From the NCBI RefSeq assembly GCF_949628215.1, contig NC_134310.1:14087401-14151400 (forward strand): a DNA stretch of 64,000 nt, given 5' to 3'. This DNA is from Phalacrocorax aristotelis (Eukaryota; Chordata; Aves; Suliformes; Phalacrocoracidae). The stretch's first letter is position 1, and each line of letters opens with the position of its first letter. This document shows positions 21,989 to 34,300 of the stretch, in pieces. Under the pieces are notes generated by a model. That model made no database searches, was not told the origin of the DNA, and saw only the letters and a list, made by a program, of their open reading frames with translations. The translations under genes were made by a program, and so were the position numbers.

Positions 21989-24720
21989 TCACTGGCTGTT
22001 TTCACCCAAAATCAAATCCCCTTGTGGCACACATTGGACTCCTCCATTCTCCCGCATCACCCACCAAGTGCACCCAGGTCCCTGAATGAAATCAACTCCA
22101 TGAATGGGTTTGCCTTTACCCGAGCCAGGAATAACGCAAACTGTTTTTGCCAGCATATTTTTCACATGCACTACAGGGACTCTACCCCCTTCCACAGTAC
22201 GTAAGATTTCTGATTGGGCAGGGCCAGCTCGATTGGCAGATCCCCTCGTGTTGACTAAACAGGAGGCTTTTGCTAAATGTGTTTCCCAGTGCTTGAATGT
22301 TCCACCCCCCATTGCTCTCAGTGTAGTTTTTAACAGTCCATTGTACCGTTCAGTTTTCCCAGAGGCTGGTGCGTGATAGGGGATGTGATACACCCACTCA
22401 ATGCCATGCTCTTTGGCCCAGGTATCTATGAGGTTGTTTTGGAAATGAGTCCCATTGTCTGACTCAATTCTCTCTGGCGTGCCATGTCGCCACAGGACTT
22501 GTTTTTCCACACCCAGGATATTGTTCCGGGCAGTGGCATGGGGCATGGGATATAGTTCCAGCCATCCAGTGGTTGCTTATAGCATTGTAAGCACATGATG
22601 CTTGCTTTGTCGGGTTTGTGGGAGCGTGATACAGTCAATTTGCCAGGCCTCCCCATATTTATATTTCAGCCATTGTCCCCCATAGGCTTTACCTGCTTGG
22701 CTTGCTTGGTTGGAGTACATTTCATGTTCATGGATAACCTGTACAATAGTGTCCATGGTCAAGTCCGCCCCTCGATAACGAACCCACCTCTATGTTGCAT
22801 CTCTTCCTTGATGGCCAGAGGTGTCATGGGCCCTCCGAGCTAGAAATAGTTCACCCTTATGTTGCTAGTCCAGATCCACCTCAGCCACTTCGATCTTGGC
22901 AGCCTGATCTACCTGCTGGTTGTTTTGATGTTCTTCAGTGGCCCGACTCTTGGGGACGTGAGCATCCACATGATGTACCTTTACAACCAGGTTCTCTAAC
23001 TGGGCAGCAATATCATGCCACAATGTGACAGCCCAGATGGGTTTGCCTCTGCGCTGCCAGTTGCTCTGCTTCCACTGCTGTAACCACCCCCACAGGGCAT
23101 TTGCCACCATCCAGGAGTCAGTATAGAGATAGAGCACTGGCCACTTTTCCCGTTCAGCAAAGTCTAAGGCCAGCTGGATGGCCTTTACCTCTGCAAACTG
23201 GCTCAATTCACCTTCTCCTTCAGCAGTTTCTGCGACTTGTCGTGTAGGACTCCATACAGCAGCCTTCCATCTCCACAAGGCAACAGGACCCATCAATGAA
23301 CAGGGCATAGTGCTTTTCATTTTCTGGCAGTTTGTTATACAGTGGGGCTTCTTCAGCATGTGTCACTTCCTCCTCTGGTGGTATTCCAATGTCTTTGCCT
23401 TCTGGCCAGTCCATAATCACTTCCAAGATTCCTGGGCGACTGGGGTTTCCTACTCGAGCCCGCTGGGTGATCAGTGCAACCCATTTACTCCATGTAGCAT
23501 CAGTTGCATGGTGTGTAGAGGGGATGTTTCCTTTGAACATCCAGCCCAGCACTGGCAGTCGGGGTGCCAGGAGCAACTGTGCCTCAGTACCAACCAGTTA
23601 TGAAGCAGCTCGAACCCCTTCATATGCTGCCAATATCTCTTCTTCAGTTGGAGTATAGCCAGCTTCGGACCCTCTGTATCCCCGACTCCAAAACCCTAGG
23701 GGTCGACCCTGGGTCTCCCCTGGCGCTTTCTGCCAGAGGTTCCAGGTAGGGCCATTCTCCCCGGCTGCAGTGTAGAGCACATTTTTTTATATCTTCTCCT
23801 GCCCGGACTGGCCCAAGAGCTACTGCATGAACTATTTCTCGTTTAATCTGTTCAAAGGCTTGTTGTTGCTCAGGGTCCCATTTGAAATCATTCTTTTTCC
23901 GGGTCACTTGATAGAGAGGGCTTACGATCAGACTGTAATTTGGAATATGCATTCTCCAAAAACCCACAACGCCCAAGAAAGCTTATGTTTCCTTTTTGCT
24001 AGTTGGTGGAGACATGGCTGCTATTTTGTTGATCACATCCATTGGAATCTGACGACGACCATCTTGCCATTTGATTCCTAAGAACTGGATTTCTCGTGCG
24101 GGTCCCTTGACCTTACTTTGTTTTATGGCAAAACCCTCTTTCAGAAGGCTTTGTTCTATTTTCTCTCCTTTCTCAAAAACTTCTTCCACTGTGTTGCCCC
24201 ACACAATGATGTCATCAATGTATTGAAGGTGTTCTGGAGCTTCTCCCTGTTCCAGTACAGTCTGAATCAGTCCATGGCAAATGGTAGGACTGTGCTTCCA
24301 CCCCTGGGGCAGTCGATTCCAGGTGTACTGGACGCCCCTCCATGTGAAAGCAAACTGTGGCCTGCACTCTGCTGCCAGAGGGATGGAGAAGAATGCATTA
24401 GCAATATCAATTGTGTCATACCACTTGGCTGCCTTTGACTCCAGTTTGTATTGAAGCTCTAGCATGTCTGGCACAGCAGCACCCAACGGTGGAGTGACTT
24501 CATTCAGGCCACGATAGTCTACAGTTAGACTTCCGCACTGGCCATATGGGACTGTTAAAGGGTGAGTGGGTCTTACTGATGACTCCTTGGTTCCTCAGTT
24601 GGTGAATGAGTTTATGGATGGGGATCAGAGAGTCTCTGTTGGTGAAATATTGCCGCCGGTGCACTATTGTGGTGGTGATCGGCCCCTGTTATTCTTTGAC
24701 CTTCAGCAACCCCACATCAT
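21989..24720 (-). pseudogene. ERVL pol pseudogene of element 3
   Basis: RT begins near 24650 on the minus strand and keeps the LPQGWKHSPTICHG and YIDD motifs (open piece 24486-23983). RNase H has a FIDGS start near 23300 and is frameshifted just after. Integrase pieces (22762-22577, 22546-21989) hold the ESDNGTHF block and a GKTERYN segment with the third catalytic residue. The TAA after residues SKKET (stop ending at 23983) and the A7 frameshift (complement near 23785) are at the same places as in element 1. Compared with element 1, the Gln codon at the first stop is intact (VLEQGEAPEH) and the CGA for Arg after KQVLW is intact. Confidence 0.9.
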
Positions 24721-25117
24721 AAGGGTTCATTGAGAGGCCAGGCAAGGTAGACAGCTGTTTAATTTCCTCCATCTCCAAGGCAGCTATGCGAAAAGCCCAC
24801 TTGTACCCTTTTGGGTCCTTGAAATACCCTCTCCTGAGGTAGTCTATGCCAAGGATGCACGGAGCCTCTGGGCCAGTCACAATGGGGTGCTTCTTCCACT
24901 CATTCCCAGTTAGGCTCGCTTCGGCCTCCAATACAGTTAGCTCTTGGGATTCTCCTGTCACTCCAGCAGTGCTAATGGGTTCTGCCCCTATATAGTTTGA
25001 TGGCATTAAGGTGCACTGTGCGCCGGTGTCCACTAAAGCTTTATACTCCTGTGGGTCGGACGTGCCAGGCCATCGGATCCACACAGTCCAGTAAGCCCGG
25101 TTATCCCTTTCCTCCAC
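24689..25117 (-). pseudogene. ERVL protease region of element 3
   Basis: An open 142-codon stretch with the aspartic protease motif LVDTGAQCTLMPS (residues about 28-40) and the second conserved block ILGIDYLRRG (about residues 88-97), as in pepsin-like retroviral proteases. It ends KVKE followed by a stop, before RT. In the retrovirus it would be made as part of a gag-pro-pol polyprotein. Confidence 0.82.
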
Positions 25118-25204
25118 CTGGCTGGAGGCAGGGCCCCTCTAGTCCTGATCATGGCAGTCACAACTCACTTCCTGTAAATGTGCATCAGGAGTCCCTCTAT
25201 TACA

Positions 25205-26900
25205 CTTAGAAGTGAAATCAGCACTTCTACTCCTCTGTCTGGGGACTTGCTAACTGGAAACTAGAGCAGGAGCTTTCCTGGAAGAGCCTCCCTGAGTGAC
25301 TGTTCTTCCTTGCAGTTCATGCACTCGTGCCTGTAGGGTTGAGGTAGGCTTGCCATCCCACCTCCTCATGTCCTCTCCGTGGTCACGCAGGTAGAACCAT
25401 AGGGTGGCCCGTGGTGTGTATCCCCTTCTTTGAGCCAAAGGATGCTTATTCCTAACAGCTGAGACACTACTCTGTCGAGGTGGGGAGTAGGACAGATCTT
25501 CTTTGAGTTGCTGGACCTCTTGGGATAGTTTCTCCACAGCAGAGACGAGCGAGGAAGAGATATTTGTGTCGTAATCCCGGAGTCTATCAATCACCTCTGC
25601 CACCGTTGGTGTCTTGTCATCTTTCCAGGCCAGTACTGCCAATGAGTTTGCATGTGAAGATGGTGCGCTCCGTACAAACTTCTGCCACATGGGTCATGTG
25701 CACTCGGCTTCATCTGGATCTTTGGATGACCGTTGATTGTCCAGGTCACCATAAATCACCTCAAGCACAGCTAATTCCCTTAGAGACTGGATGCCTTTCT
25801 CCATAGTTGTCCATTTTCCTGGGCGATATGTAACATCTTCTTTGAAGGGATACCTTTCCTTCACTCCAGACAGGAGTCGCCTCCAGAGGCTGAGGGCTTG
25901 TGGTTTTTTTCCGAATTGCTTTGTCAAGGCCCCCTTCCCCAGAAAGGGATCCCAATTGTTTGGCTTCTTTTCCCTCTAGTTCCAGGCTACTGGCCCCATT
26001 ATCCCAGCATCTGAGGAGCCAGGTGACAATGTGTTCACCTGAATGACGGCTATAATCTCTTCGCATATCTCGCAACTCGCTTAAGGACAGGGATCGGGTT
26101 GTCTCTATTTCATTTATTACTTCTCCCTCCTCTCCCCGCGATGGCCCTGGTTCTTCATCATCCCTTTCTAAACGAGTTGATTTCTGCTTCTAGTATTTCA
26201 TCTTGTGTATAGGGGCAACTGATACTGGTACGGCTTGATTCTCTGAGCCAGCTCCAGTACTTGTTGTGGGGATTTGAGTGGCCACAGTGCCTGTCACTTT
26301 GCCTTTCAATCCAGAGACCTTCTCTTCCCCTTGGGGGCACTGAATACTGTTGAGCAGGACTCGGTACGCATGGGCCAGGCCCCAGCATGTTGCAGTTATC
26401 TGTGTCTCTCTAGAGTTCCCAGCATAACAACATACTTTCTCCAAATATTCTACTAGTTTTTCAGGATTCTGCACTTGTTCGGGGGCGAAACTCCAAAACA
26501 GTGGGGGTGCCCACTGCCCTAGGTATTTGCCCATGCTATCCCAAATGCCCTGCCACTCGTAACTGTCAAGCCTTGGGGCAGATTTCTGGGTGATATTCTT
26601 AAGTTGCTTAGTCAAAACCAAAACAACATGCCCAAAAACTAACAATAAGTGCACCTTAACTACCCAAGGATGTTCAAGATACAAAAAGGTTGTTGTAATA
26701 GAGGCAGAGACATCATAGAACAAAGTTGCAAAGGTACTATTCTGTATTTCCTCCATATAAAACCTCTCCGAGGAGGAGGTATAATTGCTAATTGCCTCAA
26801 CAAGGTGGTATCCGAAGTACAGTAATGGTTTCAGCAAAACCCCAAATACCAGATAAAGCTGAAAACCAGTGTTTGCATAACAAATATTTTAGGCAAAACA
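25205..26900 (-). pseudogene. ERVL gag of element 3, broken
   Basis: Structural polyprotein gene read from about 26900 down. Pieces: 26837-26190 (215 codons), 26075-25761 and 25690-25250, separated by stops or frameshifts. The N-terminal third is strongly hydrophobic and carries N-x-S/T sites (NYTSSS, NST). The later part (WDSMGKYLGQWAPP, PEQVQNPEKLVEYLEKV) is more like matrix/capsid. I see no CCHC zinc knuckle. The same order is seen at 38051-38666 plus 44413-44696, in element 2, and at 62.6-64.0 kb. Confidence 0.82.
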
Positions 26901-27017
26901 TTACTAATCACAGCAGCACACAGCAAACTAAACAAACCAACACCGATCTTTAACATGTATTGCAAAAATGAGAACATGGTGCTTTGAGCAGCAGCTGTTA
27001 TTATCTGCAGCCCTCGA

Positions 27018-27035
27018 GCCCCATGTTGGGCGCCA
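27018..27035 (-). promoter_or_regulatory. Primer binding site, tRNA-Lys(1,2) type (element 3)
   Basis: Matches the tRNA-Lys(1,2) complement at 17 of 18 bases (one C to T type change on the + strand), 8 bases from the remnant 5' LTR. Confidence 0.87.
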
Positions 27036-27043
27036 AATGAGAC

Positions 27044-27144
27044 TGTTGTGGTTTAGCCAGCGACTGAGCCCCACACAGCTGCTTGCTCACTACCACACTG
27101 GTGGGATGGGGGAGAGAAACCCCTTCTCAACCAAAACCAGCACA
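27044..27144 (-). repeat. Internally deleted 5' LTR of element 3
   Basis: Only 101 bp. The first about 75 bases match the U5 end and the last about 25 match the U3 start (inverted TGTGCTGGTTTTGGTTGAGAA form); the roughly 400 bases between are absent. The outer end is A-type. Confidence 0.85.
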
Positions 27145-27478
27145 CTAGGATTTGTTGTCCTTCTCTGGTACAGTTGGACTGAGTTTTTTGGTTAGTAGTG
27201 CACTCTTCAAACACAGAAGTGTACTGTTGAAATGTGTGCAACTAAATTGAAGTACTAAGTGCTATTTACATTTTAATGATGTAGGCATAGTGTTTCACTG
27301 TATGGCTGATGGTTAGCTATTGCTAGTTTGATATGTGTCTACCCTTGAACATTTTTTATGTGTGGAAGAGGCAATGATATGAGAGCATTTGTGGAAGGGG
27401 TACCATACTGAAAGCATGAGCAAAGATCAGTATTTTATGCTATGCTAATTCACACTAACGTGTAAATGCTAGAAAAAG
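27145..27478 (+). other. SCAMP1 intron 1 sequence, no gene seen
   Basis: Plain intronic sequence between two LTR insertions, with no feature I can support. Confidence 0.6.
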
Positions 27479-27909
27479 TGTCCTGGGTCTGGTTAGGAGG
27501 GAGTTAATCTTTTTCATAGCAGCCCTTATGGTGCTATGTTTTAGATTACTGACCAAAACACTGCTGGTAAGGCACCAGTGTTTCAGATGTTACTGAACAG
27601 TGCTTGTACAGCATCAAGGCCTTCTCTGTTTCGCACTCTGCTTCCCCCCCCAGGGTGGTGGTGTTCCAAAGTAATAATTGCTCAGAGGCTGGCCTGGCTG
27701 GGCATCTGCCTGCTGGTGGGAAGTGGTGGGTGACTGCCTCTGTATTCTTTTGTGGTGGTTTTTTTTTCCTGCCCCCCCGACTGCCTTTTTCTCAACACCC
27801 ACAAGTTTTACTTGCTTTTGCCCTTCCAATTCTCTCCCCCATCCCACTGGGGAGGGGAGCGAGTGAGCAACTGGTTGGGGGCTTAGCTACTGGTTGGTAT
27901 GGACCCAGC
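27479..27909 (+). mobile_element. Solo LTR-E, ERVL-like
   Basis: Begins TGTCCTGGGTCTGG and ends GGACCCAGCA. The right part has the block CCTTCCAATTCTCTCCCCCATCCCACTGG that marks the R-U5 part of the ERVL LTRs here; the U3 is different. No matching target duplication is obvious, so the edges are less certain. Confidence 0.7.
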
Positions 27910-28100
27910 ATAGTAAGTTAAAAGTTTCCGGCTCTATACAACTTTCTACCATCCTGTAGGTTGAATTATGAAATTGTCTTGTTAACTTTTAAGAAGTTCA
28001 TCTTTTTTAGTTTTGTACTAAAAAGTCCAGTAAACTAATGCCTAATTCAGATATTACATTTCCTCCTTCTCTTAGTTTTATGATCTTTTTATTCAGTGTT

Positions 28101-28647
28101 TGTAACAGGTTCACAGGATTCCTATGCAGAAAGTTGACCCAACACATGGTATTTAAAAAGCACAACAGTATTTATTGCTCTTTTATAGACTGGCATAAGC
28201 GGTTACTAGCGTATTGTTTTCCCTTTATGAGAGTTTTACCAACCCAACTATGCCCGAGACACCACTGAGCAGGAGGGTGACAATTAGCAGGGTCAGCATG
28301 GAGAAGGGAGGTAGGCGCGACACATTCAGGGCGTCCCCTGTGGTTCGTAGAGCATGCTCTGTGTCTTCTCTCCTCTCTCTGCTTTGAGCCACACTTTTGT
28401 TATACCCTCAGCAGATTCAGTGGAAAAGTACTAACTAGACGTTGCTGCATGCGTGGCCAGTGCATGCAACAAGGCCTGCCAGGTACGTGCTCTGCCAGCT
28501 AACAGTGGCTCCTGGATTGCAACAACATATTGTTCAATAACAGTGCTCCCAGTTCCCTTCTTCAAGGTTGCGTTCTCACAGCTGTGTTCAGCTTGTAATT
28601 TTTCCATCGAGGCCCTACACAGACCATTATCTAAAATCCCTCACACA
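28101..28647 (-). mobile_element. Solo LTR-F, copy 1
   Basis: Runs TGTAACAGG to CTCACACA, flanked by perfect GTGTT duplications at 28096-28100 and 28648-28652. The AATAAA on the minus strand (near 28170) sets the orientation. Nearly identical to 34301-34838. Confidence 0.92.
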
Positions 28648-28652
28648 GTGTT

Positions 28653-29852
28653 TCATATGATTTGTAGCTGGATTTTACAACAGATATTCTCTCCCCGTAC
28701 ACTCTTTCCCTTACTTCTGTTGTTCATCTGCACAATATTTTGTGCCAGTCCTTTAATGAAAGGGCATGTTACAAGAAGTTAGTTCATCAGTTTATGTAAG
28801 ACCTGATGAGATTTTAGTTGGAACAGTGCATTAAAGTCTAGGATGGTAACTAAAAATATTGCAGGCTTGTGGGGGAGACCGTCACCAGGATGGCTTTATT
28901 GAAATGACTAATTATGGTATAAGTCAAATGCAGGAAAGCTTATTTTTAAATTGCATGTAATGTTTTGTATTCAATTAGAGAAGGGTTGTTTCTTGTTCAG
29001 TCACTGTTAAAATACTGCTTAGCAGCTAAATCTGTGCTTTAGCCAAAAGTGGTAGCATTTTATGTGAAGAGAAGGGTAGTTTTTTATGTACACGCATACA
29101 CATGAATTTGAATAAAATATGCAACATATAATTTTTGAATTTTTGAAGCAATGCTTTTCTTAAACTTTTTTATAGTCAAAGGTGTTTTTTTATTGCTTCA
29201 TGTTAATACATTTGTGACTATAGCTAGTGAAAGAACACTCATTCTCATTTGCTGTATCCTTCAGGATTTTAGAGTTGATGGACATTCTTCCTTATTTTTT
29301 TCTTCTAGGTATAAACAAATCGACTGCAGACATTAAGAAAACACTATTCCTGCATCTGTAGATTAAGCTACTGCTGTCAAGTCTAAGATAATGCTGTAAT
29401 AGATGCTGATTCTAAGAATCTAGATTTTATTTTCCAGTAGCTTCATACTTTTTTGTATTTATTTAAGTATAGAGTAAATAACTTACTGTGGTTTTGGTTT
29501 TTTTGTTTTGTTTGTTTGCTTTTTAAATTAGACAAATATTGAGATTTTAAATTTAGCGGTCTTAAGAGGAAATTAAATGTAAATGTATGTCAATGTAAAT
29601 ACTTATCTTTGTCCCAATCTTTATCAGCTCTAGTTTGTTTTCTAATGTTGAACTAGACTGTTGAAATTTAAAAAAATGTATGCATATATATACATAACAG
29701 TTATAAATAAGTGAATAATATGTTTATAGCTAATTCGTATGTTTGATATATATATGAAATATTGTACACTTGTTTTGTGTGTTTTTGTAAATATAAATGT
29801 ATCTAGCCGTATCAAATAAGTGGATTTCTTAATTTTCAAGAAAACCCTCCTT
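28653..29852 (+). other. SCAMP1 intron 1, no gene seen
   Basis: AT-rich intronic sequence, including an AT-rich stretch with TATATA runs at about 29680-29800. No gene or named repeat recognised. Confidence 0.6.
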
Positions 29853-30938
29853 TCACAGAATCACAGAATGGTAGGGGTCGGAAGGGACCTATAGAGATCA
29901 TCTTGTCCAAACACCCTACTTCAAGAGGTACACCTAGAGCAGGGGGCACAGGACCACGTCCAGGCGGGTTTTGAATGTCTTCAGGGAAGGAGACTCCACA
30001 GTCTCTCTGGGCAGCCTGTTCCACTGCTCTCTCACCCTCACAGTAAACAAGGTTTTTCTCATGTTTAAGTGGAACTTCCTGTGTTCCAACTTGTGCCCAT
30101 TGCCCCTTATCCTGTCATTGGGCACTATTGAAAAGAGTCCAGTCCCATCCTCTTGACAACCACCCTTTAGACATTTATAAGTATTGATGAGATCCCCCCT
30201 CAGTCTTCTCCAGGCTGAACAAACCCAAGTCTCTCAGCCTTTCCTCATAAGGGAGATGCTCCAGCCCACTGATCATTTTGGTAGCTCTCTGCTGGACTTG
30301 CCCAAGCAGTTCCACATCTTTCTTAAACTGGGGGGGGCCCAAAACTGGACACAGTACTCCAAATGCGGTCTCACTAGGGCAGAGTAGAGGGGGAGGATAA
30401 CCTCCCTCGACCTGCTGGCCACACTCCTTTTAATGCATCCCAGGATACCGTTGGCCTTCTTGGCCACAAGGGCACATTGCTGGCTCAGAGTTAAATTGTT
30501 GTCCACCAGCACTCCAAGGTCCTTCTCAACAGAGCCACTTTCCAGTATTTCAGCCCCCTACCTGCACTGGTGCATGGGGTTGTTCCTCCCCAGGTGGAGG
30601 ACCTTACGCTTGCTCTTGTTGAATTTCATCAGGTTCCCCTCGGCCCAGCTCTCCAGCCTGTCCAGGTCTCATTGGACGGCAGCACAGCCTTCTGGTGTAT
30701 CAGCCACTCCTCCCAGCTTGGTATCATCAGCGAACTTGCTGAGGTTACACTCTATCCCATCATCCAGGTCATTGATGAGTATGTTGAGCAGGACTGGACC
30801 CAGCACAGACCCCTGGGGAACACCACTAGTGACAGGCCTCCATCCAGACTCTGTTCCATTGATCACGACCCTCTGAGTTCTGTTGTTGAGCCAGTTCTCT
30901 GTCCACCTCACTGTCCACTCAGCTAACCCACATTTCAC
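29853..30938 (-). mobile_element. CR1 LINE, 5'-truncated, with part of ORF2 RT
   Basis: Antisense CR1. The 3' end starts TCACAGAATCACAGAATGG. Coding remnants on the minus strand include the RT blocks [13 protein letters not shown] and FADDTKLGG (30938-30669), then the ORF2 C terminus (30512-30273). The 5' breakpoint is uncertain by some tens of bases. Confidence 0.9.
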
Positions 30939-30939
30939 C

Positions 30940-31681
30940 CATTCCTGTGTTCTGAAGATGCAGTCCCCTTAAATAAAGCCACAGAAACAATGTAGTGGAA
31001 CCAGGCACCACATGAAATATGTATAATTTTTCTTCATATGAAGTTAGTGTGGTCTGTGATAGTGGGCACTTATGTAGAATCAAGCCTGCCTGTCTCTAGC
31101 ACAGAGAAATGTTTTATTCCTGAAGTTGCTTTCTCGAGCTAAACGTTAAGCAGTCTTTTTTACTATAGAGTTCATTGGAGGGAAAATTACACCATTTTCT
31201 TAATTTTTCCAGTGCAGGTAGAAGCTGAACCAGAGGTGCTTTCAGCATTATGTAACACTGTTTCCTCAGCTTCATTTTTCTGAAATGCTTTTCCTGTTTC
31301 TGAAGGTGTTGGAGGTACTTCTGGGTAGGGAAAACCAAGAGTTTACAGAAAGCTCTTTTCTTCTGTTGTGCTCTTTGGGTGTATATTTGTGGAGTCCAGT
31401 GGTCAATGTAGCAGGATACATTTTTCTTCCCTCCTCTATTGACAGCTTTTTCCCTTATAAATCAAATGTATGACAGATGGAGTTTGTTTTATACTACATT
31501 AATCTAGTTTTGTAAGGAGCTCAGGATGGAATGATGTCATTTTGGGGACAGAGAGGTGGATATTTACTAGGGTTTTTTTTAGCTAAAACAAACTTTTTTA
31601 GAGTTTTATATCAATATGATATGTGTTTACTTGTTGCTTGTATACATATGCATACATTTACAGAACTGTTTTCTCTTCTAG
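30940..31681 (+). other. End of SCAMP1 intron 1, no gene seen
   Basis: Plain intronic sequence up to a pyrimidine-rich TGTTTTCTCTTCTAG acceptor before exon 2. No other feature supported. Confidence 0.65.
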
Positions 31682-31759
31682 GATCCTTCTGTTACACAAG
31701 TGACAAGAAATGTTCCTCCAGGGCTAGATGAGTATAATCCTTTCTCTGAATCAAGAACA
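31682..31759 (+). CDS. SCAMP1: SCAMP1 exon 2
   Basis: 78 bases, 26 codons, beginning [14 protein letters not shown] and holding the third NPF motif (DEYNPFSE). It lies between a good AG acceptor (31680-31681) and a GTAAGC donor at 31760, phase 0 on both sides. A plus-strand CR1 fragment begins about 95 bases downstream. Confidence 0.96.
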
Positions 31760-31851
31760 GTAAGCACATTTTATTAATAATGTTGCTAATCTTTTTAGGT
31801 AAGCTTTGTGGGGTATTGCTTTCAGAGTTTGATACTGATGTAAAACATACA

Positions 31852-32556
31852 AATTGGGGGATGAGAGGCTGGAGAGCAGCCCCATGGAAAGAGATCTGGG
31901 GGTTTGGGTTGATGGCAAGTTGAATATGAATCAGCACTGTGCCCTGGCAGCAAAAAGGGGCACCTGGGTCCTGGGGGGCATCAAGCACATCATAGCTAGC
32001 CGTTTGAGGGAGGTGATTGTCCCACTCTACACCGCACTGGTGCAGCCCCACCTCGAGTACTGTGTGCAGTTTTGGGTGCCTCAATATAAGGACCTCAAAC
32101 TATTAGAGTGTGTCCAGAGGAGGGAAACCAAGATGGTGAAAGGTCTCAAGGGCAAGACTTATGAGGGGTGGCTGAGGTCACTTGGCTTCTTCAGCTTGGA
32201 GAAGAGATGGCTGAGGGATGACCTCATCACAGTCTACAACTCAAGGAGGACAGTGGAGGGGGAGGTGCTGATCTCCTCTCTCTGGTGACCAGTGATAGGA
32301 CATGAGGAAATGGAATGAAGCTGTGTCAGGGGAAGTTCGGATTGGTCATTAGGAAAAGGTTCTTCACTGAGGGGGTGGTCGGTCACTGGAACAGGCTCCC
32401 CAGGGAAGTGGTCATGGCACCAAGCCTGTCAACAGTTCAAAGAGCGTCTGGATGACGCTCTTAGTCATATGGTTTAGTTTTAGGTAGTCCTGCGAGGAGC
32501 AGGGGGTTGGTCTCGATGATCCTTGTGGGTGCTTTCCAACTCCAGATATTCTATGT
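31852..32556 (+). mobile_element. CR1 LINE, 5'-truncated 3' end
   Basis: Plus-strand CR1 tail starting within ORF2 (LESSPMERDLGVWVDGKLNMNQ) through [10 protein letters not shown] and the 3' end. Reading is frameshifted in places. Same orientation as SCAMP1. Confidence 0.9.
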
Positions 32557-34295
32557 CAAGGGCTAGCTAGAGGTAATGGAAGATGTATAAGGATAGATAG
32601 TCCCATAAAGTATTTGTAGGATTCAGTGGGTAGGTTGACTTAAGTCAGCTTTGACCCCTTAAGGAAAGGTGGTTCCCTGAAAGGGGGCCGAAACAGAACT
32701 GAGTCTTTCCTCTGTTCAGTAAGACTTCTGGTAGTCTGTCTTTATGCTTTTCTAAATTTTACTTGCTTTAAAGTGTGTGAATGTGGCATGCTTCCTCAGT
32801 GTCTTGCTTTTGGTTTCTATTGCACTTATGAAAGTGCTGTTCAGAATAAGAAAAACATTGCATTTAAGCAACAGTCCACAGGCTATGAATAGTTGTGCTG
32901 TACTAAAAGGAATAATTTGTCCAAGAAACACAGTTGGTTTTTCGCTCTAATTTGTGTAGTTTTAATTTACCTTGTGCTTATTTTCACCTGGGGGGAAATA
33001 CAAGGAATGAGGTAGTAAATTCATACTGTAACAGCATTTCTCAGTGGTTACTTTTGATAGTGAAGTTCTTGTGCAAGATCTGCAAAATGTATGGATGATT
33101 ACTGTCTGTCAATATAATTTATAAACATTCAAATACTCTTTTTTTTAAATGTAGGCTTATACTTCCTATGGCAAATCTGGTAGTGCTGACAAGGAATGTT
33201 GGTATTTGAGCTTTTACAATGCAACAATAAGGTTTCATAGTGTTAAAAAACTAGACTGGAAGAAGCTGATTTTGTGTGTGGGTTTCTTTGGTGGTTTGGG
33301 TTTTTTTTTTGTGTGTGGTGGGTTGTTTTGTTTTGTTTTGTTTAAGTCTAGCAGCAATATTAAATAATACTCCAGAATTTCTTCTACCACAAATTGCTGA
33401 TTTATTTTTCTGAAGCTTGAAGACTTTCATAATTACTTTGTACAGACGGTACGTTATAAACATCAGGTAGGTCTGTTTCAAAAACAGTAGGTCTTGTTTA
33501 AAAAATAAATCTAGAGCTACTCTGACTTTTTTATTACTTATCTACTTATTTTAATATGCAGCTCTGGGAAAAGGAAAACTGAAGTATATGGCTAAGGTTA
33601 TCTGGCTTCTAACAGTCAGCTGTGCATATATTAAAAAATTCTAATAGCTCATTACAGATGTCGCTTATACAGAAAAATTGGGAGGATGGGGGAAATCTTG
33701 AAGTCAGTGTTCAGATCTACTGAATATGTGCTGTGTTCATGCGCTGCGATTCAATTAATCTGTGGTATGTTATCAAATTCATAAAAACTCTACTGAAGGA
33801 GCAGTTCTTTCTGCAGAGGAAAAAAAGGAACTCATGCAGGCTTTATTTTCAGTAAAGTATATATTCAGGTAAGAGTGTAGTAATAATCAACCTTTAGATT
33901 ATAATTTTATTCCTCTATCTTGTGGATGCTGAATACGTAAAGAAGTATTTCATAATTATATGAATTTGTGGGAATGTGCTTAGATACCTGAGGATATGCT
34001 CACAATTCCATGTGCTCACCTCTTTTTCCTACTAGCTTTGTGTGCAAGAGAAGGGCATACTATGCATGTACAAATGTATGCAACAGGAGTAGGGAAGAAG
34101 TGGAATTGAATGCCTTTAAGGATTGGATGAACAGAGGTAGAAAGCAGGGTCTGTGAATATTAGACTTGGAGGATTACAGTGCCCATCAGGATAGGGATAG
34201 AAATTACTCTATTTTGTGTGCTGCTCAGAGCAAAAATGTCCAAGTAGTTTCCAGGGGTTTGGATTTGCTGCTGTTCTTTGTTCTACCTTTGTCGG
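32557..34295 (+). other. SCAMP1 intron 2, no gene seen
   Basis: AT-rich intronic sequence, with a GT/T-rich stretch at about 33270-33345. No gene recognised. Confidence 0.6.
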
Positions 34296-34300
34296 GAAGC

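Larger units (their letters stand above)
20436..27144 (-). mobile_element. Nearly complete ERVL provirus (element 3)
   Basis: A minus-strand provirus. Order in its own direction: remnant 5' LTR (27144-27044), tRNA-Lys primer site, gag, protease, RT, RNase H, integrase, 3' untranslated part with inverted polypurine sequence, 3' LTR-D (21525-20436). There is no env. The coding parts carry stops and frameshifts. A solo LTR-A sits inside the 3' LTR. I see no matching target duplication at 20436 and 27144. Confidence 0.9.
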
